Assembly: GCF_018398315.1 (NCBI RefSeq)
Contig: NZ_JAHBRW010000001.1
Coordinates: 2,798,501 to 2,862,500, forward strand
Length of the DNA stretch: 64,000 nucleotides
Direction: 5' to 3'
Origin: Chelatococcus sp. YT9
Lineage (GTDB): Bacteria; Pseudomonadota; Alphaproteobacteria; Rhizobiales; Beijerinckiaceae
Shown: positions 8,542-16,580 of the stretch, piece by piece
Numbering within the stretch: position 1 is the first letter of the stretch
How the letters are laid out: each line of letters starts with the position of its first letter
Notes under the pieces: model-generated
Database searches by the model: none
Seen by the model: the letters and a program-made list of their open reading frames with translations, nothing else
What the model was told of the DNA's origin: nothing
Position numbers and translations under genes: made by a program

Positions 8542-9972
8542 TCAAGCGCGCTGTGGTTCCACCCGGGCGGTAGGCTGATCCGCCCCGACATCCGTTGAGC
8601 CGGCTTCCTTGGTCGACACGTCCTTGAGGAGGTCAGCGGTCAGCACCAGCACGGCGATCAGGACCGCTCCTATCGTCCAGTAGAAGTAACGGAACTCCGT
8701 TGCCACGCCCACGATAACGAGGGGAAGCCCGTAGAGCACGCCCGAGAGTGACAACAAGGCAGCATCGCGGGCCATCCAACGGTGGAGACCGCGCAGGCAG
8801 GCCGCCGCGCATGTTGCCATACCGATGATGATCCAAAGGCCGCCGCGCGTGAGATCTCCTATGAGCGGCGTGTTGCTCGCCGTCGTGATGATGGCTTGAA
8901 TCCAGCGGAAGCCGTCGTTCGCGGTGAAGCCATAGGTGAACGATGTCGGTTGGGGTGTCGGAGGTGCGGCGCTGAGCGGCTGCAGGAGTTGGCGTGCATG
9001 GGCGAGGCGGTGCCGGAGATAGGCGACGGGGTGGTCCGAAATGGCTGCGATCCAGTGCCGCATGAGGCCCTGCTGCCAATGGCCATCGGTCACAAGCCGC
9101 TTCACGACGAAGGAGCACTGCCCCCACGCGAGGCTATCCCAGGCGCGGGGTTCGTAGCAGGAATGGATGACGCGCTGATCTTCATCAGCGGTCCAGGCAC
9201 CGGGCAGCCCATTCTTACCCGTTCTTGCCGCAATGCCGACGATGTCAAAAGCCATCAGCGAATTGACGACCGTGGAGGGCCGAGCATCGAGGACATGGCG
9301 ATTGAGGAGCCACCCGGCGAATGAGGTGGTGGCAACAGTTGCGACCATCATGGCGACAAGCCGCAGCGAAATCGCTTTGACATCCTTCGCGCGGGAAGGC
9401 CGGGCAGGCGGCAGATGCCAGATGCCCAGCATGATCAGGGGCGCGGCGGCGAGTATGGCATTGTGGCGCGCGAGACTGCCAATCAGGAGCAGGACTAGCG
9501 CGATCGCTATCAGCGCAAGTCGCGCCGGTCCTTTGCGCGATGCCGACGCGGCGAGCAGGGCTGCGGCCGGAAGGAAGCATGCAAAGAGCAGGGAATCCTT
9601 CCACACCATCGCGGGGATCGCGATCAGTATCGGCGAAATGCCGGCAAGTAGGATCACGTAGCCGAGAAACGGCGATGATCTTCCATAGCGCAGGGCCATC
9701 AGCCAGAAACCTAGCCAGTAGAGTCCCAAAATCAGTGTGAACAGGCCCGCGGGACCAGCGATCAGACGGTCAGTATAGTGCCATATCAAGGCCATGACGG
9801 GCGGGTGCCAATCAGAAAAAGCGAAGCGGCGCGCCTGGTCCAGCTGATCGAGGGAATCGCTGGTCATTAAACCTGGAAAAAACGACCAATAGCATCCCGC
9901 GGCTAAAACGATTGCTATGACCGTGACTAATGGGAAGTGTGTGTTTGTAAGGATTTTTGGTTCGAATGCCAT
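8542..9972 (-). CDS. Polytopic membrane protein, probable GT-C type glycosyltransferase
   Basis: This protein of 476 residues has about ten hydrophobic segments. The first periplasmic loop reads FFPGLMTSDSLDQLDQARRFAFSDWHPP, with the acidic residues and D-W-H-P-P pattern seen in GT-C proteins that use lipid-linked sugars. A second polar loop (about residues 240-320) contains several Cys and Trp residues, including SCYEPRAWDSLAWGQCSF. The C-terminal tail is hydrophilic. The first 30 codons are noticeably A+T-richer than the rest (codons such as AAA, ACA, TTA), continuing the A+T-rich upstream DNA. The substrate is unknown; annotation as a hypothetical membrane protein would also be acceptable. 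Confidence 0.75.
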   Translation of the reverse strand: MAFEPKILTNTHFPLVTVIAIVLAAGCYWSFFPGLMTSDSLDQLDQARRFAFSDWHPPVMALIWHYTDRLIAGPAGLFTLILGLYWLGFWLMALRYGRSSPFLGYVILLAGISPILIAIPAMVWKDSLLFACFLPAAALLAASASRKGPARLALIAIALVLLLIGSLARHNAILAAAPLIMLGIWHLPPARPSRAKDVKAISLRLVAMMVATVATTSFAGWLLNRHVLDARPSTVVNSLMAFDIVGIAARTGKNGLPGAWTADEDQRVIHSCYEPRAWDSLAWGQCSFVVKRLVTDGHWQQGLMRHWIAAISDHPVAYLRHRLAHARQLLQPLSAAPPTPQPTSFTYGFTANDGFRWIQAIITTASNTPLIGDLTRGGLWIIIGMATCAAACLRGLHRWMARDAALLSLSGVLYGLPLVIVGVATEFRYFYWTIGAVLIAVLVLTADLLKDVSTKEAGSTDVGADQPTARVEPQRA

Positions 9973-10279
9973 ACTAATAGTATTGCTATGTCAAAAGATG
10001 ATTTATCTAGCCTCACTTTCGGTCCTTGGGGAAATGAGTTTTTATTATCTATAAGTGCTACGGGCGCGCTAAGTTCTTACTTGAAAAGCCCAAGATAATT
10101 TTCGCAATATATATTATCTCGCGACCGCGTTTTGACCGAGCATGAACAGGATATCGCAAAAGGGAGGCGGTTCAGAGCGATGCTGTCGACGTGCTGTGAG
10201 GCTTTCCAACTATGCCATCATCAGCGCGGCGGAGGGCCTGACGAATACATCCGCGAGAAGGCTGCCTGCCGTTCAGGCT
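9973..10279. other. A+T-rich intergenic region
   Basis: The segment from about 9,973 to 10,120 is much richer in A+T than its surroundings and includes TTATTATCTATAAG and a run around AATATATATT. It precedes the GT-C-like gene (minus strand) and follows the end of crcB. It could be a promoter or nucleoid-protein binding region, or a scar of transfer. No gene or RNA is recognisable in it. Confidence 0.5.
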
Positions 10280-10663
10280 TCAACGCGGCCGGTGCGCCCC
10301 GCATTTCATACCTAAGACCAGCGCGCCGTAGCCAACGGCGACGCTGATCAGGACATATAGGATCGCGACCATGGCGGACTGAGTGGATGCGCCCATCAGG
10401 ACGACAGCGCCGTAAACAAAACTCGAGAAGGTGGACAACCCTCCCATGACACCAGTCCCAACGAGCGTATTGGTGTCCTCGCTGATGACCTTTCGGGTGT
10501 GCAGTGCTGCAGTAAGGCCAAGCAGAAAGGCAGCTGCGATATTGGCAATAAAGATATCAAGCGGGAAGCCGTCCGCGAGATGCGGCGTGCCAAGCATCAG
10601 AAGCTCGCGGATGATCGCACCCAACGCGCCGCCAATAAACACCAGGATGATGCTATTGATCAT
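10280..10663 (-). CDS. crcB: Fluoride channel CrcB, second subunit
   Basis: CrcB/Fluc proteins export fluoride as dual-topology dimers in the inner membrane. The 127-residue product has four hydrophobic helices. It also has the family marks: GGALGAIIREL (helix 1 with conserved Arg), DIFIANIAAAFLLGL (the pore Asn region) and GVMGGLSTFSSF (the GG-x-[ST]TFS filter with stacked Phe residues). The ATG at 10663 was chosen because the protein aligns with the family from MINSIIL; the longer frame adds an unrelated tail. It starts 10 bp after the end of the other crcB gene, so the two are surely cotranscribed and may form a heterodimer. Confidence 0.9.
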   Translation of the reverse strand: MINSIILVFIGGALGAIIRELLMLGTPHLADGFPLDIFIANIAAAFLLGLTAALHTRKVISEDTNTLVGTGVMGGLSTFSSFVYGAVVLMGASTQSAMVAILYVLISVAVGYGALVLGMKCGAHRPR

Positions 10664-10673
10664 CGGGCGAGCC

Positions 10674-11060
10674 TCATCCTTGCAGCTTCGCAAGCCCGGC
10701 GCCGAGCGCCGCCGCGGCGAGACCTGCGACAACTGACGATGCGAGATAGGCTAAGGCCCGCAGACGCGACTTAGGGGCAAGCTTGGCGGCATCCAGCTGC
10801 ATGCTGCTGAAGGTTGTATATCCTCCGAGCCCCCCGGTCAGGAGTGCGGCGACGAGCGCGGTGCTGTAGCGGTCTCGCCAGTAGACGTCCAGCATGACCG
10901 AGAGATAGCCGATGACAAAGGCTCCGGAGATATTGATCAGGAACGTCGCGAGCGGAAAGCCACCGTGATAGCGCTCCCCGACCATCCGGCCGATCGCCCA
11001 TCTCAGGACGGAACCGAGACCACCGCCGAGGCCAACCCAGGCAAAGTCGAGCGCTGTCAT
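10674..11060 (-). CDS. crcB: Fluoride channel CrcB, first subunit
   Basis: This second CrcB/Fluc protein (128 residues) has four membrane helices and the same motifs: GLGGGLGSVLRWAIGRM, FLINISGAFVIGYL with the pore Asn, and LLTGGLGGYTTFSSM. It differs clearly from its downstream partner, so the pair is not a recent duplication. Tandem divergent crcB genes usually encode two fixed-topology subunits that pair antiparallel. I looked for a fluoride riboswitch in the 85 bp upstream and found no match. The gene lies downstream of the stress-protein gene in the same minus-strand array. Confidence 0.9.
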   Translation of the reverse strand: MTALDFAWVGLGGGLGSVLRWAIGRMVGERYHGGFPLATFLINISGAFVIGYLSVMLDVYWRDRYSTALVAALLTGGLGGYTTFSSMQLDAAKLAPKSRLRALAYLASSVVAGLAAAALGAGLAKLQG

Positions 11061-11145
11061 GGCGCAAGCCTCGTTACGCGTTGGCAGGGATAGACACCCG
11101 ATCGCATTGCTCGCGTACCGGATGTCCAGGCCCGCCCTTGGAACA

Positions 11146-11775
11146 TCAGGACCGCAGAAGCGGGTCCGGGTTGAAATCGTGCAGCGGGACGTTCGCCACG
11201 CCCCAGCTGCGCTTCACCACGTGGACATGGACATCACGCGCGCTGTGACGCTTCAAGATCTCCACGATCTTCGCGTCATTGGCGGGGTCGGCGGCATGGA
11301 CCCAGAGGATCAGTCCGCCGTCCTGGATCTGTTGCTGAATGCGCTCGGCATGGCGGCGGCCAAATGCGCGAGCGAAAACGAGCCCCAGCGCGCCGCCAGT
11401 CAAACCGCTGCCGGCGACCACCGCGATCGTCGGAATGAGGGCGGCTCCGCCGGTCGCGACAATGGCTGCCGCACCCGCACCGGCGACATAGGCTGGTACT
11501 CCGACCAGAGCCGCCAGCCCTTCGACTCGCGTGTCGGAGGAAACGAAAGCCTTGCGCTCGACGTTGTCCTTATCTTCGAGTTCTGCTGTCGTGATCGACC
11601 CGCTCTTTACCCTTGCGGAATCAGCGAGAAGGCTCAGGTCCTCCTGTCGTACGCCAGCCTGGAACAGCTCGTCGACCGCGGCGTTGAGCGACTTCTCGTC
11701 GTCGAAGACGGCTACGGCCTCCCGCTCTTCATAAGCGTGTTCGCCGGTGTCATTCTCAATCCCATTCAGAGCCAT
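11146..11775 (-). CDS. YflT/GSP17M-like stress protein with glycine-rich hydrophobic core
   Basis: The first 60 residues (AVAVFDDEKSLNAAVDELFQAGVRQEDLSLLAD) match the start of the general stress protein 17M-like domain: a beta strand, a helix covering Lys-Ser-Leu, and a strand. A Gly/Ala-rich hydrophobic stretch of about 60 residues follows (VAGAGAAAIVATGGAALIPTIAVVAGSGLTGGALGLVFA), then a soluble C-terminal domain. The ATG at 11775 was preferred over 11781 because GGGAG then lies 6 bp upstream. The product is 209 residues. Proteins of this kind occur widely in alphaproteobacteria and are usually of unknown function. It is co-oriented with the urea and CrcB genes. Confidence 0.75.
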   Translation of the reverse strand: MALNGIENDTGEHAYEEREAVAVFDDEKSLNAAVDELFQAGVRQEDLSLLADSARVKSGSITTAELEDKDNVERKAFVSSDTRVEGLAALVGVPAYVAGAGAAAIVATGGAALIPTIAVVAGSGLTGGALGLVFARAFGRRHAERIQQQIQDGGLILWVHAADPANDAKIVEILKRHSARDVHVHVVKRSWGVANVPLHDFNPDPLLRS

Positions 11776-11895
11776 CACCATCTCCCGAGCGTCACTGCCG
11801 ACGCATCGACACCATTGAAATTATTCTAATCCCGTAGCGCAAAAGCTATGTTGATGTAAGTCGATTTTCCGCCCGGTTCGCATGGTTCCGAGGCG

Positions 11896-12936
11896 TTAGG
11901 TGGCAAGCAGATCGCGCGGCGTCAGAGTGGCGTCGGCAATTTGCTTGAGATAGGGCGCGTACTCTGCCCGCATCGCGAGATACTCGCGCAAGCAGCGATC
12001 CTTATCCTCGACGAGAGTCAGCCCGGCTTTGACCATCGCATCATAGACATTGTTGAACTCGGTCACGCGGATCTCGCTCGCTTGCGGCATCTCCTGGTCG
12101 ACGACGGGCGCGCGGCCATCAAGCTCCAAGGCGAGCAGCTGCAGGGTGTTGACACCGACGAGCCGGCACATGCGCACTGAGTCAGGGGCGCCGTGGCGCA
12201 AACAGGCGGTGACGACCGAGGTCATGTCGAGCACTGTTGAAGCCGCAACCACCCAGGATTTCCCTCTGTAGATCGAGGGCACATAGGAAAGTATTGGTGA
12301 CAGCGTGTGGGTTTCGCGAACGCCGCGAAACCACTCTTCCCAGTCCTCCCATCCTTCGAGAATGTGGGCTCTTCCATCGGTGCTCTGCAGCCAGCGGAAG
12401 AAGAGCTCGGCCGTGGGCGCCTCGTTCGTGCGCGTGTAAAGCCAGCCGACCTTGCGCTCGCGAGCTTGCACCGCTGCCTGATAGCCGGGAACGAATGTGA
12501 AGAGCAGCATCACGATAGCAAGGCCGATCGCTGCCTGGAAGATCGCAAGATACTCCCCGACGAGGTTGCTCGGGGTCAGGAAGCCGAGGGTACTCAAGGC
12601 GGAGCCGCTTGCGCTCAAGGCGCGCCAGATGTCGGGCTCAATCTGCAGCCCCCATAGAATGCCGGTGAACGCGGTCTGTACGAGCAGAAACCAGATGATG
12701 ACGCAGGTGATGATGAACAGCGGCATGATCCATGCCTGCGACTGCTGAATGCGGTCGTGGTCGGACTTCTTGCCGATGGCGCCATGCACGACAGTAACGG
12801 CGATTTTACGAGCGATGCGTTCGATGATGTCGCTGGATCGGGAGTTCAATAGCGTGATCACGACAATCGATCGAAAATAGACGAGAAGCAGGATGACCCC
12901 GCCGACCGTCGCCAGCATGCGTAGTGAGAAATCCAT
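11896..12936 (-). CDS. Putative ion-channel-like membrane protein
   Basis: This 346-residue protein has an N-terminal membrane helix, a basic cytoplasmic loop (SSDIIERIARKIAVTVVHGAIGKK) and then two hydrophobic helices flanking a re-entrant-like segment ALSASGSALSTLGFLTPSN. The S-T-L-G-F core, between helices that look like the outer and inner helices of a two-span channel, resembles a degenerate K+-channel filter (consensus T-x-G-[YF]-G). The C-terminal 180 residues are soluble and helical, with many Trp and acidic residues. An ATG lies also at 12945; 12936 has GGGG at normal distance. The gene lies 64 bp after the urea channel gene on the same strand. Ion selectivity is unknown and the channel call is inference. 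Confidence 0.6.
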   Translation of the reverse strand: MDFSLRMLATVGGVILLLVYFRSIVVITLLNSRSSDIIERIARKIAVTVVHGAIGKKSDHDRIQQSQAWIMPLFIITCVIIWFLLVQTAFTGILWGLQIEPDIWRALSASGSALSTLGFLTPSNLVGEYLAIFQAAIGLAIVMLLFTFVPGYQAAVQARERKVGWLYTRTNEAPTAELFFRWLQSTDGRAHILEGWEDWEEWFRGVRETHTLSPILSYVPSIYRGKSWVVAASTVLDMTSVVTACLRHGAPDSVRMCRLVGVNTLQLLALELDGRAPVVDQEMPQASEIRVTEFNNVYDAMVKAGLTLVEDKDRCLREYLAMRAEYAPYLKQIADATLTPRDLLAT

Positions 12937-13000
12937 CGTCGCCATCCCCAGTCGATTCAGAAGCGCGATCGTATCGATCCGACCTCTCGTGTTCAGCTTG

Positions 13001-14029
13001 TCAGGATTTCATCTTCTTGCTCAGGATGCCGGCTTTGATCGGAGCATGCGGATGAGGTTGCAGGTCCGATTTCGGCAGCAGGAACAACCAGGTCACGAAG
13101 ACGAACGGCGCGGTGAAGGTCGGAACGCCAAATGGCGCGATCCCTGCGTCGAGAGCACCCTGCACGATGACGGTGAAGATGGTCCCCAAGAGCGCGAACG
13201 CTGCTACCCGCATCGAGGGATTGTAGAAAACGCAACCCAAGGCCACCGCTGTGAGCACGGGACTGAAGCCGTAAAGTCCCGCGGTGACATCACCGATATT
13301 CGCGCCGAGCCCGAGCGACACGGCAAGCGCGACAGCGGCGCCCGCCGCCGCAAAGAACGCAGCCCAGGGAGAACTCACGAGAAGCCCAAGGAGAACAACG
13401 ACACCGCTGATCGGGTTGTTGATGAGAAAGACCTGAGCGGGCCCCTTGAGCCAGGCATCCAGCACGGCGCTCAAGCTCAATCCTTCGGCTGAACCACCCG
13501 ATGCTGCGGCGTGAGGCAGGGCCGGAGGGCCCATCGACGCGATCGGCAGCTGGCCGAAAGAATAGGCGGCCAGGACCAGAAACCATGCCGTCAGAACAAA
13601 GGGAAAAGTCAGCGCAGGCGTTTCCCAGGTCTTCATGACCTTTGAAACGGCAAGCATCACGACTGTCGAGACCGCGGCGCCGATGATGAGAATAAACCAC
13701 ATCGCCGGGCCATCGGCGAGGAAGGTTGGCACTGCCGCGCCGACGAGAATGCCGTTGAAGCCAAACAGGCCCTGGTTGAGCGACGTCTCGTCGGCTTCCA
13801 GGACCATCGCGGTGACCGTTGCGACGATGAGAGCGACAATCGCGCCGACGATGATGTCGAGCTGACCGCCGGCATAAGCGCCCCAGGCGATTGCGATGAT
13901 GAAGAGCAAGCCCGTCAGCGGATTGTTCTGGAAAATGACCTGCCCAGCACCGCGCAGGTTGATATCGATGAAGCGCAGGGCCGCATGCTGCGACGCCAAT
14001 GTCGACCAGGTGGAGATCGCTTCAGACAT
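13001..14029 (-). CDS. Urea transporter, UT family channel
   Basis: The 342-residue product is hydrophobic throughout and carries two related halves, as in the UT/SLC14 urea channels (PF03253). The first half includes GAGQVIFQNNPLTGLLFIIAI and the second GPAQVFLINNPISGVVVLLG; the repeated Q-x-x-x-x-N-N-P-x-[ST]-G motif is the family signature. Each half is also followed by a glycine-rich [LF]-[YF]-G-[FY]-[NS] element (GLFGFNGILVG, GLYGFSPVLTA). These proteins let urea pass down its gradient across the inner membrane. The start at 14029 was chosen over 14044 because GGAAGGGGG lies just upstream. It follows ureD by 183 bp and feeds substrate to urease. This is a passive carrier rather than the ABC urea system common in rhizobia. 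Confidence 0.92.
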   Translation of the reverse strand: MSEAISTWSTLASQHAALRFIDINLRGAGQVIFQNNPLTGLLFIIAIAWGAYAGGQLDIIVGAIVALIVATVTAMVLEADETSLNQGLFGFNGILVGAAVPTFLADGPAMWFILIIGAAVSTVVMLAVSKVMKTWETPALTFPFVLTAWFLVLAAYSFGQLPIASMGPPALPHAAASGGSAEGLSLSAVLDAWLKGPAQVFLINNPISGVVVLLGLLVSSPWAAFFAAAGAAVALAVSLGLGANIGDVTAGLYGFSPVLTAVALGCVFYNPSMRVAAFALLGTIFTVIVQGALDAGIAPFGVPTFTAPFVFVTWLFLLPKSDLQPHPHAPIKAGILSKKMKS

Positions 14030-14212
14030 AGTGCCCCCTTCCATGATGCCCTGAGGCCCTCAGCCCCTGCCGCAGTACGCGCGGCGGCACGTCGAGATAC
14101 CTCCGGCGTCCTGCACCGAAGCAGCAACATATCCAGAGAGCGCTCGGCGAAGCGCCCTTTACCCGGAAACCCGTTGGCAATACGCCGATGGCTCAGTCAC
14201 TGCCAGCAGCGC

Positions 14213-15121
14213 TCACGCCCAGAGAAAATTGTCCGGCACCCGCGGACCGACCACGACCTGCCTGACCTCGGACCAGAACTGCCTGATCGTCTCCATCACG
14301 GGCGCGCTTTCCATCGCCAGAACCTTGAAGACGAGCCCAGCGTCGTGAGGGAGGCGGCTCACGCCATGCGCGATCCCGTTCTCGCGGTCGAAGACCGGAG
14401 TGTTCGCTTCGAACAACCGATCCGCATTGTCCTTTGGCGTGAGGACCACCACGTTTCCGAAAACATGGAAATCCCCCATCGCACCGAGCGCATGCAGCTT
14501 GTCGAGCTTGGGCCGTATGACGAACTTCTCCGTAAACAGCGACGGGCCGTTCGGCCGCTCCGCAGTTACGGTCGAGGAAAACAGCTCGTATTCGAAGATC
14601 TCACCGTCACGGTAATACTTCCGGCCCGGCATCATGATCTCCGAATAGATCAGCGTCGCGCTCGGATCGATCTCAATCTTCGTGGTCTGGATGAAGCGCG
14701 AATCCTTGTGCGGGATGATCGGCCGGGGAATGTATTCGAGATAAGAGTCGGGGGCAAGTGTGAGCAGCTGCGTCTGGCTTGCGTAATTGGCATCCATCTC
14801 GTGAATGCGTGTCGCCGATTGCGTCGTCACATGCGCTTGCGCACCCGCCTGCAGATCAATCTCGATGACGTTGCGATCGCCTTGCAGGATGCCGCCGGCA
14901 TTGGAGATGATGCTGACACAGGGAAGCCCCGGCATCTCCTCATCCCAATAGAGCGCCTGCTGCACGATGAGCGGCGCGCGCCGATGCAAAGTGCGCAGCA
15001 GCGTGCGATGCGGGCCCGGCTCGAAGCCGAGCCGCAGATAGGCATTCTTGCCAAACGATCCGCTGGGTAGCTGAGGAGGCTCGTCCTGATAAGCGCTCAG
15101 TTCCCTGGCGTCGCCCAGCAT
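14213..15121 (-). CDS. ureD: Urease accessory protein UreD
   Basis: UreD is a urease metallochaperone that, with UreF and UreG, delivers nickel to the apoenzyme. The 302-residue product has the family pattern: RLGFEPGPHRTLLRTLHRRAPLIVQQALYWDEEMPGLPCVSIISNAGGILQGDR, then ATRIHEM, the EYIPRPIIPHKDSRF element (the conserved 'LPxPxIPFxxA' region) and SEIMMPGRKYY. Its ATG overlaps the last base of the ureG stop codon (TGATG), which implies translational coupling. A long open frame continues upstream inside ureG, but the family starts near this ATG. It is the last of the seven urease genes here, whereas in most rhizobia ureD comes first. Confidence 0.93.
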   Translation of the reverse strand: MLGDARELSAYQDEPPQLPSGSFGKNAYLRLGFEPGPHRTLLRTLHRRAPLIVQQALYWDEEMPGLPCVSIISNAGGILQGDRNVIEIDLQAGAQAHVTTQSATRIHEMDANYASQTQLLTLAPDSYLEYIPRPIIPHKDSRFIQTTKIEIDPSATLIYSEIMMPGRKYYRDGEIFEYELFSSTVTAERPNGPSLFTEKFVIRPKLDKLHALGAMGDFHVFGNVVVLTPKDNADRLFEANTPVFDRENGIAHGVSRLPHDAGLVFKVLAMESAPVMETIRQFWSEVRQVVVGPRVPDNFLWA

Positions 15122-15759
15122 CACGTGCTTGCCTTGTCGGAGATGGTCTCGAACAGCACGTTTTCGCGGATAAGGCGCGTAAGCTCCTCGATACCTTCGT
15201 TCGTCTTGCAGTTGGTGAAGACGAAAGGCTTCTTGCCACGCATCATCCGCGAGTCGTCGTCCATGACCTTCAGGCTCGCGCCGACATGGGGGGCAAGGTC
15301 GGTCTTGTTGATGACGAGAATGTCCGACTGGCTGATGCCAGGGCCGTTCTTGCGCGGAATCTTGTCGCCGGCGGCCACGTCGATGACATAGATGAAGAAG
15401 TCGACGAGGGCAGGGCTGAACGTCAGGGTCAGGTTGTCGCCGCCACTCTCGATGAGGACGAGGTCGGAATCCGGGAACTTCGCTTCCATTTCTTCGACGG
15501 CCGCGAGATTCATGCTCGGATCCTCGCGGACGGCCGTATGGGGGCACCCGCCGGTCTCGACGCCGATGATCCGCTCCTCAAGGAGGATGCCGCGCAGGGT
15601 GCGCTGCACGTGCTTGGCGTCTTCGGTGGTTACCACGTCATTGGTGATCACGAGAATGCGATAGCCGAGCTTCACCAGCTCGGGGGTCACGGCCTCGATG
15701 ATCGCAGTCTTGCCAGAGCCGACCGGTCCGCCGATACCAATGCGAGGAATTTTCTTCAT
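15121..15759 (-). CDS. ureG: Urease accessory GTPase UreG
   Basis: UreG is a SIMIBI-class GTPase that binds nickel and drives its insertion into urease. The 212-residue product starts almost directly with the P-loop [15 protein letters not shown]. It then has [12 protein letters not shown], the nickel-binding region [17 protein letters not shown] (the Cys-Pro-His motif), [12 protein letters not shown] and the base-specific motif [11 protein letters not shown]. All catalytic motifs are intact and the length is normal. It is separated from ureF by a 110-bp gap and overlaps ureD. The order ureE-F-G-D suggests the accessory genes are expressed together. Confidence 0.97.
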   Translation of the reverse strand: MKKIPRIGIGGPVGSGKTAIIEAVTPELVKLGYRILVITNDVVTTEDAKHVQRTLRGILLEERIIGVETGGCPHTAVREDPSMNLAAVEEMEAKFPDSDLVLIESGGDNLTLTFSPALVDFFIYVIDVAAGDKIPRKNGPGISQSDILVINKTDLAPHVGASLKVMDDDSRMMRGKKPFVFTNCKTNEGIEELTRLIRENVLFETISDKAST

Positions 15760-15869
15760 CTGTCCAAACCCTGTTGACGCTTACAGCCGGGACGCTCTGA
15801 TCAAGTCGAAGCCGTCCCCTCAGTTTCGTGGGAGCCGCGGTTCTGTCCGAAACCGCTTTGCGCCTCACT

Positions 15870-16580
15870 CTAGTTCATGAACATACGCACGTGACCCTTC
15901 ACATGGACAGCCGCCAGTATGTCGATCATCGGCGCGAAGCTTGCCATTTCGTCGATCGTCGCATCAGCAACCCGTTCATAGGCAGGCGCGACCTGCGCCG
16001 TGACATCGAGCAGGATCTTCTGGGTGTCGACAAAGGAAATGCGCATGAGCCGCAGCGCCGCGCTGAGGACAGCGGTCGCCACGCCATATTGCTGGACACC
16101 GAACGCGTCTTGTCGCCTCACATGAAGAGCGGCGAGGGTGATGGCGAGGCTTACCGGATGCGTGCCAGGCGTTTCACCGCTCTTGATGCGCTCGAACCAG
16201 TCGCGAGTCGCTTCATCCGCCGTGATGACGGATGACAGCTCGCACAGTTTACGTCCCATGCGCACTGTCATGAGACGGGTTTCCTCGTTGAGCTTGCGCT
16301 CAAAGGTCAGCTTGTCGATCCGCTTTAGCGTCTCGATATCCCCGGCTTCGGCGGCACGGTGCGCGCAGAGCACGGCGATGCCGTCGCTCGTCGCCGCTTG
16401 CCACATGGAAGTCTCGGTGTAGGTCCGCAACGTCGCGGGACCATCCACGAGGCCCTCCTGGATGGCCGACTCAAGACCGTTCGAGAACGAGAAGCCACCT
16501 ACGGGAAGCGCTGAATCTCCAAACTGAAGGAGATACAGCAACTCCGGCAATGTCCTTCCAAGAGGGAGCTCAATGCCCAT
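15870..16580 (-). CDS. ureF: Urease accessory protein UreF
   Basis: UreF is a helical protein that joins UreD and UreG in the nickel-delivery complex. The 236-residue product includes the family hallmark LYLLQFGDSALPVGGFSFSNGLESAIQEG near the N-terminus, then a mostly helical body ending in MIDILAAVHVKGHVRMFMN. Starting at MGIELPLGRT places the protein 11 bp inside the end of ureE. The same frame is open upstream through the His-rich ureE tail, but that part is only the other reading of the repetitive CAT/GGC codons and should not be annotated. The overlap suggests translational coupling to ureE. Confidence 0.95.
   Translation of the reverse strand: MGIELPLGRTLPELLYLLQFGDSALPVGGFSFSNGLESAIQEGLVDGPATLRTYTETSMWQAATSDGIAVLCAHRAAEAGDIETLKRIDKLTFERKLNEETRLMTVRMGRKLCELSSVITADEATRDWFERIKSGETPGTHPVSLAITLAALHVRRQDAFGVQQYGVATAVLSAALRLMRISFVDTQKILLDVTAQVAPAYERVADATIDEMASFAPMIDILAAVHVKGHVRMFMN

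Noticed and set aside
11061-11145. A fluoride riboswitch upstream of crcB
   Set aside because: No stretch matched the conserved core when read on the minus strand. The decision is visual only.
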